The notes beneath the pieces were generated by a model. The model saw only the letters and a list, made by a program, of their open reading frames with translations, was not told the origin of the DNA and made no database searches. This document shows positions 33,982-42,610 of a stretch of 43,260 nucleotides of DNA, piece by piece. Each line of letters starts with the position of its first letter. Positions within the stretch are counted from its first letter, which is position 1. Origin of the DNA: Ruegeria arenilitoris (lineage in GTDB: Bacteria > Pseudomonadota > Alphaproteobacteria > Rhodobacterales > Rhodobacteraceae); contig NZ_WQHP01000015.1 in assembly GCF_013035315.1 (NCBI RefSeq), positions 1-43,260 of the forward strand, read 5' to 3'. Both the position numbers and the translations under genes were made by a program.

Positions 33982-35070
33982 ATGAAGAAAAGTTATGATG
34001 TGGCAGTGTTCCACGGGGACGGAATCGGCCCTGAAATTATGGCCCCTACGCTTGAAATCCTGCGTCAGCTCTCGCGCGGCAGCCCTTCCTACGAACTGGT
34101 GTTTACAGATGCTCCGGCAGGCGCAGGCCACTACGCCAAAACTGGAGAATCCTTTCCGGCTGGATCACTCGAAACCGCACGTAGCGCTGACGCGATTCTG
34201 CTGTCGGCAATGGGCTTGCCGGATGTTCGATACCCTGACGGAACCGAGATTTCACCGCAGATTGATCTGCGAAAGCAACTGGGACTTTTCGCTGGTGTAC
34301 GGCCAGTAAAGGTAAGCAGTGGACAAATGACCCCCTTGGCGCTGCCTCCCGGAAAAGAGATCGACTTTGTCTTGATACGCGAAAGCACAGAAGGGCTGTT
34401 CTTCACCCAAGGCGCTGGTGAAGTTACCGAACACGATGCGCGTGAGACCCTGCTGATCACTCGTGAGGTGTCCGAAAAACTGTTTCGTTTCGCGTTTGAA
34501 CTCGCCCAGAACCGAAAGGATTCTAGGCGTGGCCGGGGACGGGTTACATGTGTCGACAAAGCCAATGTATTCCGCGCCTTTGCATTCTTCAGATCGATGT
34601 TTGATGCAGAAGCCGCCCACCATCCCGATTTGCAGGCAGACCATGCTTATGTTGATGCCACCGCACTGTGGATGGTCCAAAAACCTTGGGAGTTTGATGT
34701 CTTGGTGACCGAGAACATGTTCGGAGACATCCTCTCCGACCTTGGTGCAGGTCTGATGGGCGGTCTTGGACTGGCTCCGTCAGCGGATATCGGGTTGAAT
34801 CACGCTGTATTCCAACCCTGCCATGGTTCCGCTCCAGACATTGCAGGACAGGGTATTGCCAACCCCTTTGCGATGATCCTGTCCGCAGCAATGATGCTTG
34901 AATGGTTGGGTTTGACCCATGATCACCCAGGCCTGTCCAACGACGGCGAACGATTGCGTGAAGCCGTAGAAAAAGTGATTGCGAATGGACAGAACCTGAC
35001 GCGTGACCTAGGTGGCACCGCCGGAACGCAGGACGCAGCCTCATCGGTATTGGAAGCATTGCGGGCATGA
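33982..35070 (+). CDS. Isocitrate/isopropylmalate dehydrogenase family protein (tartrate/malate-type)
   Basis: This 362-residue beta-decarboxylating-type dehydrogenase has GDGIGPEIM near the start, IRESTEGLF, the catalytic lysine in [10 protein letters not shown], and metal-binding aspartates in [14 protein letters not shown], followed by [15 protein letters not shown]. It is closest in type to tartrate/D-malate dehydrogenases rather than LeuB: no leucine-synthesis neighbours. It oxidises a 2-hydroxy acid with NAD. In this cluster it could oxidise a tetronate or a related hydroxyacid. It is first in the rightward operon; an AAGGA site precedes the ATG. Confidence 0.9.
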   Translation: MKKSYDVAVFHGDGIGPEIMAPTLEILRQLSRGSPSYELVFTDAPAGAGHYAKTGESFPAGSLETARSADAILLSAMGLPDVRYPDGTEISPQIDLRKQLGLFAGVRPVKVSSGQMTPLALPPGKEIDFVLIRESTEGLFFTQGAGEVTEHDARETLLITREVSEKLFRFAFELAQNRKDSRRGRGRVTCVDKANVFRAFAFFRSMFDAEAAHHPDLQADHAYVDATALWMVQKPWEFDVLVTENMFGDILSDLGAGLMGGLGLAPSADIGLNHAVFQPCHGSAPDIAGQGIANPFAMILSAAMMLEWLGLTHDHPGLSNDGERLREAVEKVIANGQNLTRDLGGTAGTQDAASSVLEALRA

Positions 35071-36098
35071 ATACTCAAGAAGCTATCAGAGTCGCGTGTG
35101 TGGGTGCGGGGTATTTCAGCAAGTTCCACTACGAAAGCTGGTCCCGAATGCCCGGAGCGGTTCCGGTTGCATCCTGCAACCGTGATATCAGCAAGGCGAA
35201 AGAAACAGGACTGGCCGCTTACGATGATCTGTCAAAAATGCTGGAGGCGGAAAAACCAGATCTCGTGGACATCATTCTTCCACCTGTGGCGCAAGCCGAC
35301 GCTATTCGAACTGCGCTGCATTCGGGCATAAAATGGCTGATCTGCCAAAAACCTTTCTGCATGTCTCTGAATGAAGCGGAGAAGATCGTTTCAGAGGCTG
35401 AAGCGGTAGGTGCAATTATTGTCGTGCATGAGAATTTTCGCTTTCAGCCTTGGTATCGTGCAATCAAGGTGGCGATGACCGAGGGTCGAATTGGAACACC
35501 TCTACAAGCGACTTTCCGGCTTCGGCCCGGCGACGGACAGGGACCGCGAGCCTACCTTGACCGGCAGCCGTACTTTCAGGAAATGCCACGTTTCCTAGTT
35601 CATGAGACAGCGGTTCACTGGGTAGACACATTCCGATTTTTCTTTGATGCGCCCAGCGCAGTTTATGCGGACTTGCGCCAAGTTAACCCCGTTATCGCGG
35701 GCGAGGACGCAGGTTACATCCTGTTTGACCACCCCAACGGTTTGAAAGCTCTGTTCGATGGCAACAGATGCCTTGACCACAGCGCCAAAAACCCGCGTCA
35801 GACCATGGGCGAAGCTCTCATCGAAGGAACGGAAGGATCACTGGTTCTTTACGGCGACGGTTCCGTTGACCTCCGCGCGTTTGGAAAACAGGAGAGACAG
35901 CAGATTCTACCCCCGAGCGATCATGATGGATTTGGAGGAGACTGCGTCCACGCCTTGCAAAGTCACGTCATTTCGGGCCTTCTACTGGGCACGCCGTTGG
36001 AAAACACGGCTCGAGACTATTTGGATGTGATCCGCATTGAAGAGAATATCTATCTCTCAGCTGCGGAAGGACGAAAAATCAACCTGGAGACACCGTGA
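35067..36098 (+). CDS. Gfo/Idh/MocA-family oxidoreductase
   Basis: The 343-residue protein has an N-terminal Rossmann domain (VACVGAGYFSKFHYESW, residues 9-25) and the family motif near residue 97 as CQKPFCMS, in place of the usual EKP, followed by VVHENFRFQPWYRAIK and a C-terminal beta-sheet domain. Such enzymes oxidise sugars to lactones or keto-sugars with NAD(P). D-apiose dehydrogenase is one known precedent for sugar-to-lactone oxidation in this family. It overlaps both neighbours by four bases. With the lactonase in the divergent operon, aldose-to-lactone oxidation is plausible. Confidence 0.9.
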   Translation: MNTQEAIRVACVGAGYFSKFHYESWSRMPGAVPVASCNRDISKAKETGLAAYDDLSKMLEAEKPDLVDIILPPVAQADAIRTALHSGIKWLICQKPFCMSLNEAEKIVSEAEAVGAIIVVHENFRFQPWYRAIKVAMTEGRIGTPLQATFRLRPGDGQGPRAYLDRQPYFQEMPRFLVHETAVHWVDTFRFFFDAPSAVYADLRQVNPVIAGEDAGYILFDHPNGLKALFDGNRCLDHSAKNPRQTMGEALIEGTEGSLVLYGDGSVDLRAFGKQERQQILPPSDHDGFGGDCVHALQSHVISGLLLGTPLENTARDYLDVIRIEENIYLSAAEGRKINLETP

Positions 36099-36772
36099 AG
36101 GATCAGGACGCAAAAACTCTTTCCAATACACAACGCGCTGTTAGGGATTTGCGGCGGATGATCCTGTCTGGCGAACTTGCGGCCGGAACTGACCATCTGG
36201 AGTCGGAACTCGCCGAGACCCTTGGCATGTCCCGCACCCCGATACGGGAAGCTGCGCTGATGTTGGAAAGTAAGGGGTTGCTGGAAATGCGGCCCCGAAA
36301 GGGCGTTCGGATACTGCCTGTTTCATCAGATGATATGCGTGAGATTTACGACATACTGACGGAACTTGAGAGTCTCGCGGCACAGCGCGCTGCCGAGGCG
36401 GGCTATTCAGAAGATGAACTGGCGGTACTCGCTGGATCAATTGCGAAGATGGACCAAGCCATCGAAGCCGAAGACCTTGAAGCCTGGGCAGAGGCAGACG
36501 AGTTGTTTCATCAGGAGCTCGTTCGGTTGGGCGGCAACAAACGGGTCGAAGCGATTGTTGCCATGATGAGCGACCAAGTGCGCCGCGCACGCGCAACGAC
36601 GTTGTTCATCAGGCCCCTACCCGTTAAATCCAATGAAGATCACCGGGTTGTTTTTCAAGCGATTAGTGAAGGTCGACCGGGTGTTGCCCGTGAACGTCAT
36701 CGAGAACACAGGCTGCAAGCGCAGGCTATGCTTTGCGGGATACTAGAGAAGCACCGACTCAACAGCCTCTGA
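36095..36772 (+). CDS. GntR-family regulator, FCD (FadR) subgroup
   Basis: This 225-residue protein has a winged helix at about 10-75 (ESELAETLGMSRTPIREAALML is the recognition helix region) and an all-helical FCD domain, with metal-coordinating residues expected in DELFHQELV and the C-terminal REHRLQAQ helix. The last gene of the rightward operon, it overlaps the oxidoreductase by four bases. It very likely represses both halves of the cluster and responds to the substrate or an intermediate. Confidence 0.93.
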   Translation: MKDQDAKTLSNTQRAVRDLRRMILSGELAAGTDHLESELAETLGMSRTPIREAALMLESKGLLEMRPRKGVRILPVSSDDMREIYDILTELESLAAQRAAEAGYSEDELAVLAGSIAKMDQAIEAEDLEAWAEADELFHQELVRLGGNKRVEAIVAMMSDQVRRARATTLFIRPLPVKSNEDHRVVFQAISEGRPGVARERHREHRLQAQAMLCGILEKHRLNSL

Positions 36773-36929
36773 TCTTCTCGCATCCAGTCGTTAATCAACT
36801 AAAACAACTGCTTCTTTTTGGCACCAAAGGCGCTCCGAGTACTTGTACACCGCGATAATCGGCGGTTGCGTCCAGCGGCTCAAATATTCTTTTTTCAAAT
36901 CATTCAACCAATCACTGCACCGAATGGGC

Positions 36930-36974
36930 TTGAAATAGTTCGATTTCGCATTAATTTAGTTCGATATCGTACTA
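36930..36974 (+). promoter_or_regulatory. Promoter with two tandem MarR-type operators
   Basis: TAGTTCGATTTCGCATTA (36936-36953) and TAGTTCGATATCGTACTA (36957-36974) are direct repeats 21 bases apart, two helical turns. The second is almost perfectly palindromic around CGATATCG. They overlap a promoter: TTGAAA (36930-36935), 16 bases, TAATTT (36952-36957). A MarR gene is the second gene of the downstream operon. Confidence 0.7.
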
Positions 36975-36987
36975 TCGGAGACTCAAG

Positions 36988-38088
36988 ATGCCAAATCGAA
37001 GACGTTTTCTCAAGATTCTAGGCGGCGGCACAATTCTGGCGGCAACGGGCGCGGGCGCGTTCCTCGCTACGCGCACGCCGCATGACGCACTGGCTCCGTG
37101 GACGCCAAAACCGTATGACGACCCACGCAAGACTGCTTTGTCCTACGCAATTCTCGCCCCCAATCCACACAACTTGCAACCTTGGCTGGTCGAGTTCGTT
37201 GGGCAAGACAAGGTGCGCATCCACCGTGATCCTGATCGCGAGCTTCCGGAAACCGATCCTTACCACCGCCAGCTCTATATTGGTCTCGGTGCATTTGTTG
37301 AGACGATGCTACTGGCAGCAGGTGCACAGGGATTTGATACCGAGGTCACGTTACTGCCCGATGGAGATGACGGACCTATCGCAGAAGCAGTGTTTGTTCC
37401 CGGCGGAGCGCCCGATCCACTCTCAGATCAAATCCTCAAACGACATTCAAACAAGGAACCGTACACTGAAAAGCGCCTCTCTGCCGATCAAGTGTCTACG
37501 CTTGGCAACTATGCAACTTTGATTACCGATGAAGATTTGGTGGCCCGTATTCAAGACCTTACGAAACGCGGCTTCGAAATCGAAATGCGAACGCCGCAGA
37601 CCCTGAAGGAATCCGTCGACCTGATGCGGATCGGGAAAGCAGAAATCAACGCCAACCCGGACGGGATTGAACTGCGTGATCCCATGCTGGAAACGCTGCG
37701 ACTTGCCGGCCTGTTGGACAACGAGACCCTGATGAACGTTGACCACCCAGGCACTCAGTCACACATGCGAGGCTACTTCGCCATGCTAGACGCGACGCCG
37801 CAATACGCAGTCCTCACGACGGCTACAAACACGCGAAGCGATCAACTCGATGCCGGGCGTCAATTGATGCGTTTTTACTTGAAGACAACTGAAATGGGGC
37901 TAGGCGTGCATCCCGTTAGTCAAGCCCTTCAGGAATATCCCGAGATGGCCGATGAATACGCTCTGGCGCATGAGCTTCTTGCGTCACCGGGCCACACGGT
38001 GCAAATGTTGCTGCGTTTGGGGTATGGACCCGAGCCAATTGCCACACCCCGCTGGCCGCTGGAGACACGAATTCTGAATGAAGCCTGA
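36988..38088 (+). CDS. Tat-exported nitroreductase-like (Acg-type) flavoprotein
   Basis: The 366-residue protein has a twin-arginine signal (NRRRFLKILGGG at 3-14, then an Ala/Gly-rich stretch to about 28). The body resembles Acg-type nitroreductases: SYAILAPNPHNLQPWLVEF near the start, where the Asn-Pro-His-Asn-Gln set binds FMN, and a C-terminal MGLGVHPVSQALQ. Export through Tat fits cofactor loading in the cytoplasm. It is followed by an overlapping MarR gene, and its promoter has tandem operators, suggesting induction by a small aromatic or electrophile. Confidence 0.85.
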   Translation: MPNRRRFLKILGGGTILAATGAGAFLATRTPHDALAPWTPKPYDDPRKTALSYAILAPNPHNLQPWLVEFVGQDKVRIHRDPDRELPETDPYHRQLYIGLGAFVETMLLAAGAQGFDTEVTLLPDGDDGPIAEAVFVPGGAPDPLSDQILKRHSNKEPYTEKRLSADQVSTLGNYATLITDEDLVARIQDLTKRGFEIEMRTPQTLKESVDLMRIGKAEINANPDGIELRDPMLETLRLAGLLDNETLMNVDHPGTQSHMRGYFAMLDATPQYAVLTTATNTRSDQLDAGRQLMRFYLKTTEMGLGVHPVSQALQEYPEMADEYALAHELLASPGHTVQMLLRLGYGPEPIATPRWPLETRILNEA

Positions 38089-38527
38089 AGATGAGACCAA
38101 CGAAGTCTACCGGTTCTTCACCGAGGTCGGGATCATCAATCAGTTGATCTCGACCAAGCTGGAAACGTTTTTACCCGGCCGAATGACTGCCACTCAATTT
38201 GGGATACTAGGGCATCTAGTTCGTCGTCCTGACGGGGAAACTCCGCTGCAACTTTCGAACGCGTTTCAAGTGCCCAAGACTTCGATGACCCACATGCTCG
38301 CCAGCCTTGAAAACCATGCTCTGATCACTCTTGAAACCAACCCCAATGACAAGCGTTCCAAAATTGCCCGTTCGACGCCGCAAGGCACGGAGTTTTTGAG
38401 AGTTTGTACGGAACAAATGTCGGAAGCCCTTTATCCACTTTTGTCGGAACTCGGGTCCGATCCGTTTCATAGTTCGCTGCCGAATCTGATGCTCATACGC
38501 GAAGCGCTGGACCAAGAACGGGACTAA
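38078..38527 (+). CDS. MarR-family transcriptional regulator
   Basis: This 149-residue protein has the MarR winged helix: MTATQFGILGHLVRR, then TPLQLSNAFQVPKTSMTHMLASLE as recognition region and NPNDKRSKIARSTPQG as the wing (the DKRS motif is diagnostic). The start overlaps the end of the nitroreductase-like gene by 11 bases. It probably autoregulates through the tandem sites at 36936-36974, the only obvious palindromes near. Confidence 0.93.
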   Translation: MKPEDETNEVYRFFTEVGIINQLISTKLETFLPGRMTATQFGILGHLVRRPDGETPLQLSNAFQVPKTSMTHMLASLENHALITLETNPNDKRSKIARSTPQGTEFLRVCTEQMSEALYPLLSELGSDPFHSSLPNLMLIREALDQERD

Positions 38528-38564
38528 GTCGAACCGGCGTCATCCAAAGCACGAACTCAAACAA

Positions 38565-38690
38565 TCAAAACACCATGCAATCTGCTCCCACTGGCAGCGG
38601 CGACGACCCTCGAAGCAATTTGGGCGTTCCGTCTAAGTCGCCAACCGATGACATAGGATTTGCGAAATCAACACGAGCAAACGAAACAAC
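38565..38690 (-). pseudogene. Remnant of the 3' end of a beta-propeller (SMP-30/NHL-like) gene
   Basis: The minus-strand frame is open for about 41 codons and ends GSSPLPVGADCMVF-stop. This matches the tail of the intact propeller protein at 20663-21430, GTPPPPPGADCMMF, including the terminal GADCM-F and the spacing to a preceding TP. An in-frame stop at 38691-38693 cuts it off, and no start or signal is present, so only the last exon-like stretch survives. It lies 75 bases from the second phospholipase D gene, echoing the propeller/amidohydrolase/PLD order at 20.7-25.5 kb. Homology is judged by eye over about 20 residues. Confidence 0.55.
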
Positions 38691-38765
38691 CTAAGGCTTC
38701 ATAGAACAGGCTTGCAATCGCGTGCCCTGGCGTAGTCACCTAGGACACAGGGTTGGAGGAAGCTT

Positions 38766-40298
38766 ATGGCGCGATGGAAGTTCGTGGTTTGTGTTTGTTG
38801 CGCGCTGTCTCTTGCCGCTTGCGCTCCAAAAACCCGCACATATGAAAAGACGGTGTCGGCTTCGCTGCCAGCGACTTCAGGGAAAGCTCTGAGCAAGGCG
38901 GCCAATCGCCTTGGGAATCCCAAAGACGGTCGGTCAGGCGTCAAGCTAATCAGTGATGGCGAAGAAGCGCTCGTCTCAAGGCTGTTGTTGGCGGCTGCGG
39001 CCGAGCGAACGATAGACGCGCAATACTACCTTCTGCACAACGATCCAACGGGTCACCTTTTTGCAGCCAGTCTATTGCAGGCCGCAGATCGGGGTGTTCG
39101 TGTCCGATTGTTGCTGGATGACATGGATACGTCCAGCTATGACGCGATGACAGCCGCATTGGACAATCACGAGAATATTGAAATCAGGCTGTTCAATCCG
39201 TTTTGGCGCGATCAGAGCCTTTTGTTCGCGGGTCTGACAGACTTCAAACGCATCAACCGCAGAATGCACAACAAGTCCATGACGGCGGACAACGTGTTCA
39301 CGATAGTGGGTGGCAGAAACATCGGTGCCGAGTATTTTTTGGCGCGGAAAGAAATGAATTACGCCGATCTGGATGTGCTGGCCGCAGGCCCAGTTGTACG
39401 CGAGGTGTCGCAAAGCTTTGACGCATACTGGAACAGCGAATTCGCCGTTCCGGCTCGTGTGGTCGTTGGAGAACCGCAGGAATTTGACCTAGCTGATGCA
39501 CGAGTCCGGTTGACCGAACTGGTCGAGGAAGCGAAGCAAACGCAGTACGGCGCTGCCCTCAGAAAATCAGCGCAAGAGAACTTCGCGGATGGAGCCTTGT
39601 CACTGGATTGGCTGCCTGCGAAGCTTTATGCTGATCCGCCATCAAAGGCCGCGGGTCTTGAGAATTCAGACCCCATTCTTGCGTCTCAGTTGCTTCCGTA
39701 TTTTGAAAATGCCAGCAGTGAGGTGAACATCGTCTCTGCCTATTTCGTGCCGCGCAACAACGGTGTCAAATGGTTGACCGAATTGGAAAGCCGTGGCGTC
39801 GACGTAAAGGTTGTAACCAATTCACTTGCATCTAACGACGTCGCACCCGTTTACGCACACTACGCTAAAAAACGCCGAGCACTTTTACGCGGTGGAGTAG
39901 AACTCTACGAACTGCGCCCCGACGCCTATCAGGTCCAACGCCGGGGCATTAACTGGGCTCAATCTCGATCAGGCCTACACTCCAAGGCATTTGCAGTTGA
40001 TGACCGATACTTGTTCGTAGGGTCGTTCAACTGGGACCCGCGGTCTGTCAACATCAACACCGAAATGGGAATTCTGATTGACTCGCCAGCATTGACCGCA
40101 CGGACTATGGGTGCCTTGGACGACGCGCTACCCGCATACACATATAACGTGACGCTTGAGCAAGCTGGTCAGCTTAAGTGGACAACCAGAGGCGATGATG
40201 GCAACGTCCTTGAGTATCAATCTGAACCGACAGGATCAGCTTGGGATCACATAGTTTCCGGTTTCCTAAGTATTTTACCAATTGGGTCACAGCTATAG
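38766..40298 (+). CDS. Phospholipase D family lipoprotein (PLD paralogue 2)
   Basis: This 510-residue protein starts with a lipoprotein signal (LSLAAC, lipidated Cys19) rather than a plain anchor. Both HKD motifs are intact: HNKSMTAD (His168, Lys170, Asp175) and HSKAFAVD (His405, Lys407, Asp412), each followed by the GG/GS-rich loop (GGRNIG, GSFNWDPRS). It is paralogous to the PLD protein at 23968-25509, but cysteine anchoring differs and the middle regions have diverged, so the duplication is old. GGAGGAAGC precedes the ATG. Likely a cardiolipin-synthase-like or nuclease-like envelope enzyme. Confidence 0.92.
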   Translation: MARWKFVVCVCCALSLAACAPKTRTYEKTVSASLPATSGKALSKAANRLGNPKDGRSGVKLISDGEEALVSRLLLAAAAERTIDAQYYLLHNDPTGHLFAASLLQAADRGVRVRLLLDDMDTSSYDAMTAALDNHENIEIRLFNPFWRDQSLLFAGLTDFKRINRRMHNKSMTADNVFTIVGGRNIGAEYFLARKEMNYADLDVLAAGPVVREVSQSFDAYWNSEFAVPARVVVGEPQEFDLADARVRLTELVEEAKQTQYGAALRKSAQENFADGALSLDWLPAKLYADPPSKAAGLENSDPILASQLLPYFENASSEVNIVSAYFVPRNNGVKWLTELESRGVDVKVVTNSLASNDVAPVYAHYAKKRRALLRGGVELYELRPDAYQVQRRGINWAQSRSGLHSKAFAVDDRYLFVGSFNWDPRSVNINTEMGILIDSPALTARTMGALDDALPAYTYNVTLEQAGQLKWTTRGDDGNVLEYQSEPTGSAWDHIVSGFLSILPIGSQL

Positions 40299-40400
40299 GT
40301 TTGTTGACAAATAATCTGATGGCGTGTCGCCCTTCTCGCACACGCGGCTACACCGAATGGGAAACACCCTGACGTATTTCGGGCCATCGCCTAGGCACCT

Positions 40401-40955
40401 TCAGTAAAAACCAATCTCGCTGACATCTACACGGGCGTCGTGATCGCGCCCGTAGGCGACAATCCCGACTGAGGTGATTTCGTTAGCGACGGGAGTAGCG
40501 CGCAATATGGCACCTGAAGCCTTAAAGTTTGACAAAGGTAAAGAAACCTCCGTCCATGCGTCAGAAGTTACGAACTCGGCCTGATAGTATTGCCAAGGTA
40601 GCACCGTGCCACGTGTCCTGAGGTGAACGAAGTATTGCTCGCCGTTGCCCCGCACCACGAACCTGACGCCTAATACACCCTCATCTGGTCTAACTGGCAA
40701 TTTGCGTCGGAACTGGATGAAGCCGCCGTTGTTTTCTGTGCTCACGGTTCCGACCAACCGCGCGAATGCTACATCACCTTCCGAACGAAACTGCACCTGC
40801 CCCGAAGAGACCCCTCCCATGACGGTGTCAGCAACATAGTCCCATCGCGCCTCCGGAGATTTGGAGAAGTCTTCAGTTAGTTTTCCATCAGCCTGAACCA
40901 TTGTGCATCCAATGATAACAAGACCTGAAACAAGCCCAACGAATTTGGCGCGCAT
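40401..40955 (-). CDS. CIA30-domain lipoprotein
   Basis: This 184-residue protein has an N-terminal signal (MRAKFVGLVSGLVIIGC, lipidated Cys17) and a CIA30 domain: WDYVADTVMGGVSSGQVQF, NGGFIQFRRKL, GVRFVVRGNGEQYFVHLRT and the closing VGIVAYGRDHDARVDVSEIGFY. In eukaryotes CIA30 assists complex I assembly; bacterial versions have jelly-roll folds of unknown role. The ATG at 40955 follows AGAAGGA, 11 bases after the TspO stop, so the two are one operon. Function in this bacterium is unknown. Confidence 0.85.
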   Translation of the reverse strand: MRAKFVGLVSGLVIIGCTMVQADGKLTEDFSKSPEARWDYVADTVMGGVSSGQVQFRSEGDVAFARLVGTVSTENNGGFIQFRRKLPVRPDEGVLGVRFVVRGNGEQYFVHLRTRGTVLPWQYYQAEFVTSDAWTEVSLPLSNFKASGAILRATPVANEITSVGIVAYGRDHDARVDVSEIGFY

Positions 40956-40966
40956 ATTGTTCCTTC

Positions 40967-41419
40967 TCAGTTCAGTATCGCAATGGAAAGGTTCAGCGCC
41001 GAAGCAAAAGCCACCCACGCCAAGTAAGGCAAGAAGGCTAGGGCGGAAACCCGATCCGAGTTCTTGACCCGAGCAATGAAGATGCCGATCACGATCAGCA
41101 ACGCGACAATGACCACAAGGGCCAACCACGGCATTTGCAGTACGAAAAAGGTTGGGGACCACAAAAAGTTCAGACCCATCTGCGCCCACCAGAGCTTCAT
41201 GGCAGACGAGCTTCGGTCTGCTTCGAACTGGCGCCAACCCGTAATGGCGATCAGGACGTAAAGCACAGTCCAAACCGGCCCAAAAATCCAATTTGGTGGG
41301 TTGAAAACGGGTTTGGAAAGCTGCGCATACCAATCGCCAGGTGCGGTCAGTATCCCAATCAGGATGCCGCCTCCCATAACGAAGGCAAGAAATACTATGC
41401 GGATCAACCAATTCGACAT
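40967..41419 (-). CDS. tspO: TspO/MBR-family tryptophan-rich sensory protein
   Basis: The 150-residue protein has five membrane helices with the family tryptophan and proline pattern: SKPVFNPPNWIFGPVWTVLY, then WWAQMGLNFLWSPTFF and the C-terminal YLAWVAFASALNLSI. TspO binds porphyrins and in Rhodobacter relays oxygen status to photosynthesis genes. The start at MSNWLIRIV (41419) is chosen because it gives the standard length. It is followed in the same operon by a CIA30 lipoprotein. No carotenoid or bacteriochlorophyll genes are in the window. Confidence 0.94.
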   Translation of the reverse strand: MSNWLIRIVFLAFVMGGGILIGILTAPGDWYAQLSKPVFNPPNWIFGPVWTVLYVLIAITGWRQFEADRSSSAMKLWWAQMGLNFLWSPTFFVLQMPWLALVVIVALLIVIGIFIARVKNSDRVSALAFLPYLAWVAFASALNLSIAILN

Positions 41420-41432
41420 TGTGGGGAAGCTT

Positions 41433-41936
41433 TCAGCAGTCCTTGGTCGTGACGTTGACAAGCGCTTCGGAAGTGAAGGTTGCAGTATTGGTCTCGTCCG
41501 CATCGGCAAATGACACTGTGGCGCCTTCGATCTCGGACCCGGTTACGGTGATTTCGCGTTGCCCGATTGTATCATCTACATCGATGGTGAAGGCGAGTTT
41601 GTCACCGATCGCGAGGGAGGTGATCTCAAGTTCAATTGTATTTTGCCCGTCCACGACCAAAGGAAGTTGCCGCAGTGCATCAACACCCTCAACAAATTCG
41701 AGCGGTTGGTAAACCTCTACGCCCGCGCCATTTTCGGCGACATCGAAAATCAAACGTCCGGTTGATTGCGACAAGTCAATTTTGAGGGTCGAAGCTTCGA
41801 CTTCGCAAGTTCCAACATTTGTCAGTACAAAGCGATCCTTGGGTGCGCCTTCTATGAAACGAATTTGAACACCGGCTTGAAGCGAAGTGGCAGCGAATAA
41901 CCCAAAGGTCGCCGCAAGAATGATGGTCGGGAGCAT
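41433..41936 (-). CDS. Secreted protein, possibly aggregation-factor-core-like
   Basis: This 167-residue protein starts with a Sec signal (MLPTIILAATFGLFAATSLQA) at an internal Met; the frame extends upstream to 42026 without signal-like sequence. The mature part is acidic, with FIEGAPKDRFVLTNVGTCEV, IDLSQSTGRLIFDVAENGAG and ITSLAIGDKLAFTIDVDD, resembling what I recall of roseobacter secreted proteins annotated as aggregation factor core. That recollection is from memory and unverified. A beta-sandwich adhesin-type domain is likely from the alternating pattern. It ends with a cysteine. It is 13 bases upstream of TspO. Confidence 0.6.
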   Translation of the reverse strand: MLPTIILAATFGLFAATSLQAGVQIRFIEGAPKDRFVLTNVGTCEVEASTLKIDLSQSTGRLIFDVAENGAGVEVYQPLEFVEGVDALRQLPLVVDGQNTIELEITSLAIGDKLAFTIDVDDTIGQREITVTGSEIEGATVSFADADETNTATFTSEALVNVTTKDC

Positions 41937-42090
41937 ATCTATCTCTTTGCTAAAAGGTTGCTGATAGATACGCGCCGGCGCGTTTCTTGGATCAGACTTA
42001 ACGTTGCACGATTTGGCCATGGGCATTCATAACAGAGAGAACCCATCGATCAAATAGTGTTCCGTGGCACATCTGCTACGCAAACGCAGT

Positions 42091-42573
42091 TTACTCCCAT
42101 ACGCTAGTAGACGAGCGCCAAGTCTTAGTTTTCCCATCCCAGACACTGGCCGTGACACAAGGCGTTGGGTTTATTCCGTCGCAATTGGATCCATGAATAT
42201 CCGCAATGACAATGCGTTGACGCCCGAAGCCAACGACCGTCCAGCCCTGGTTGAGCAAGGAGTGCACCTCTTCGCTAATCCAAAAGTGCGACATGCATCC
42301 GCCAGTTCCGCAATAAAGAGATGCGGCGCTTGAACACGCGAAACCAGACTCATTCAGAACCCAGTCGCGTTGCAAATCTCCGTCGAGATCGACCCTTTCA
42401 ACCGCCCCCCAATCTAAGTCAAACTGACCGTCGTTGAAGTCCGCGCAGGCTCGCGCCGCCAGATCAACCTTCGCCTGCAAACCGGGCGGAAGTTGCGATA
42501 CATCGGCCGCGACAGTTGGTGAGGTCCAAACAAAGCCCGAAGCAAGCACAATCCCGGCGACCAAACATTTCAT
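42091..42573 (-). CDS. Secreted cysteine-rich protein of unknown function
   Basis: The 160-residue protein begins with a Sec signal (MKCLVAGIVLASGFVWTSPTVAA); the ATG at 42573 is preferred over the upstream in-frame ATG at 42648. The mature part has seven cysteines, including LYCGTGGC and SNCDGINPTPC, which suggests several disulfides. There is a DLDGDLQRDWVL segment with a calcium-loop-like look (D-x-D-x-D), possibly an EF-hand-type site. Family not recognised. It is in the same orientation as the neighbours on both sides. Confidence 0.65.
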   Translation of the reverse strand: MKCLVAGIVLASGFVWTSPTVAADVSQLPPGLQAKVDLAARACADFNDGQFDLDWGAVERVDLDGDLQRDWVLNESGFACSSAASLYCGTGGCMSHFWISEEVHSLLNQGWTVVGFGRQRIVIADIHGSNCDGINPTPCVTASVWDGKTKTWRSSTSVWE

Positions 42574-42610
42574 CTGAAGCGCTATTTTGAAAGCTCGTTG
42601 GCAGGAGGTA

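Noticed and set aside
38574..38693. A 39-codon plus-strand frame before PLD paralogue 2
   Set aside because: It is antisense to the propeller remnant, and the match to a known tail on the minus strand explains the sequence better.
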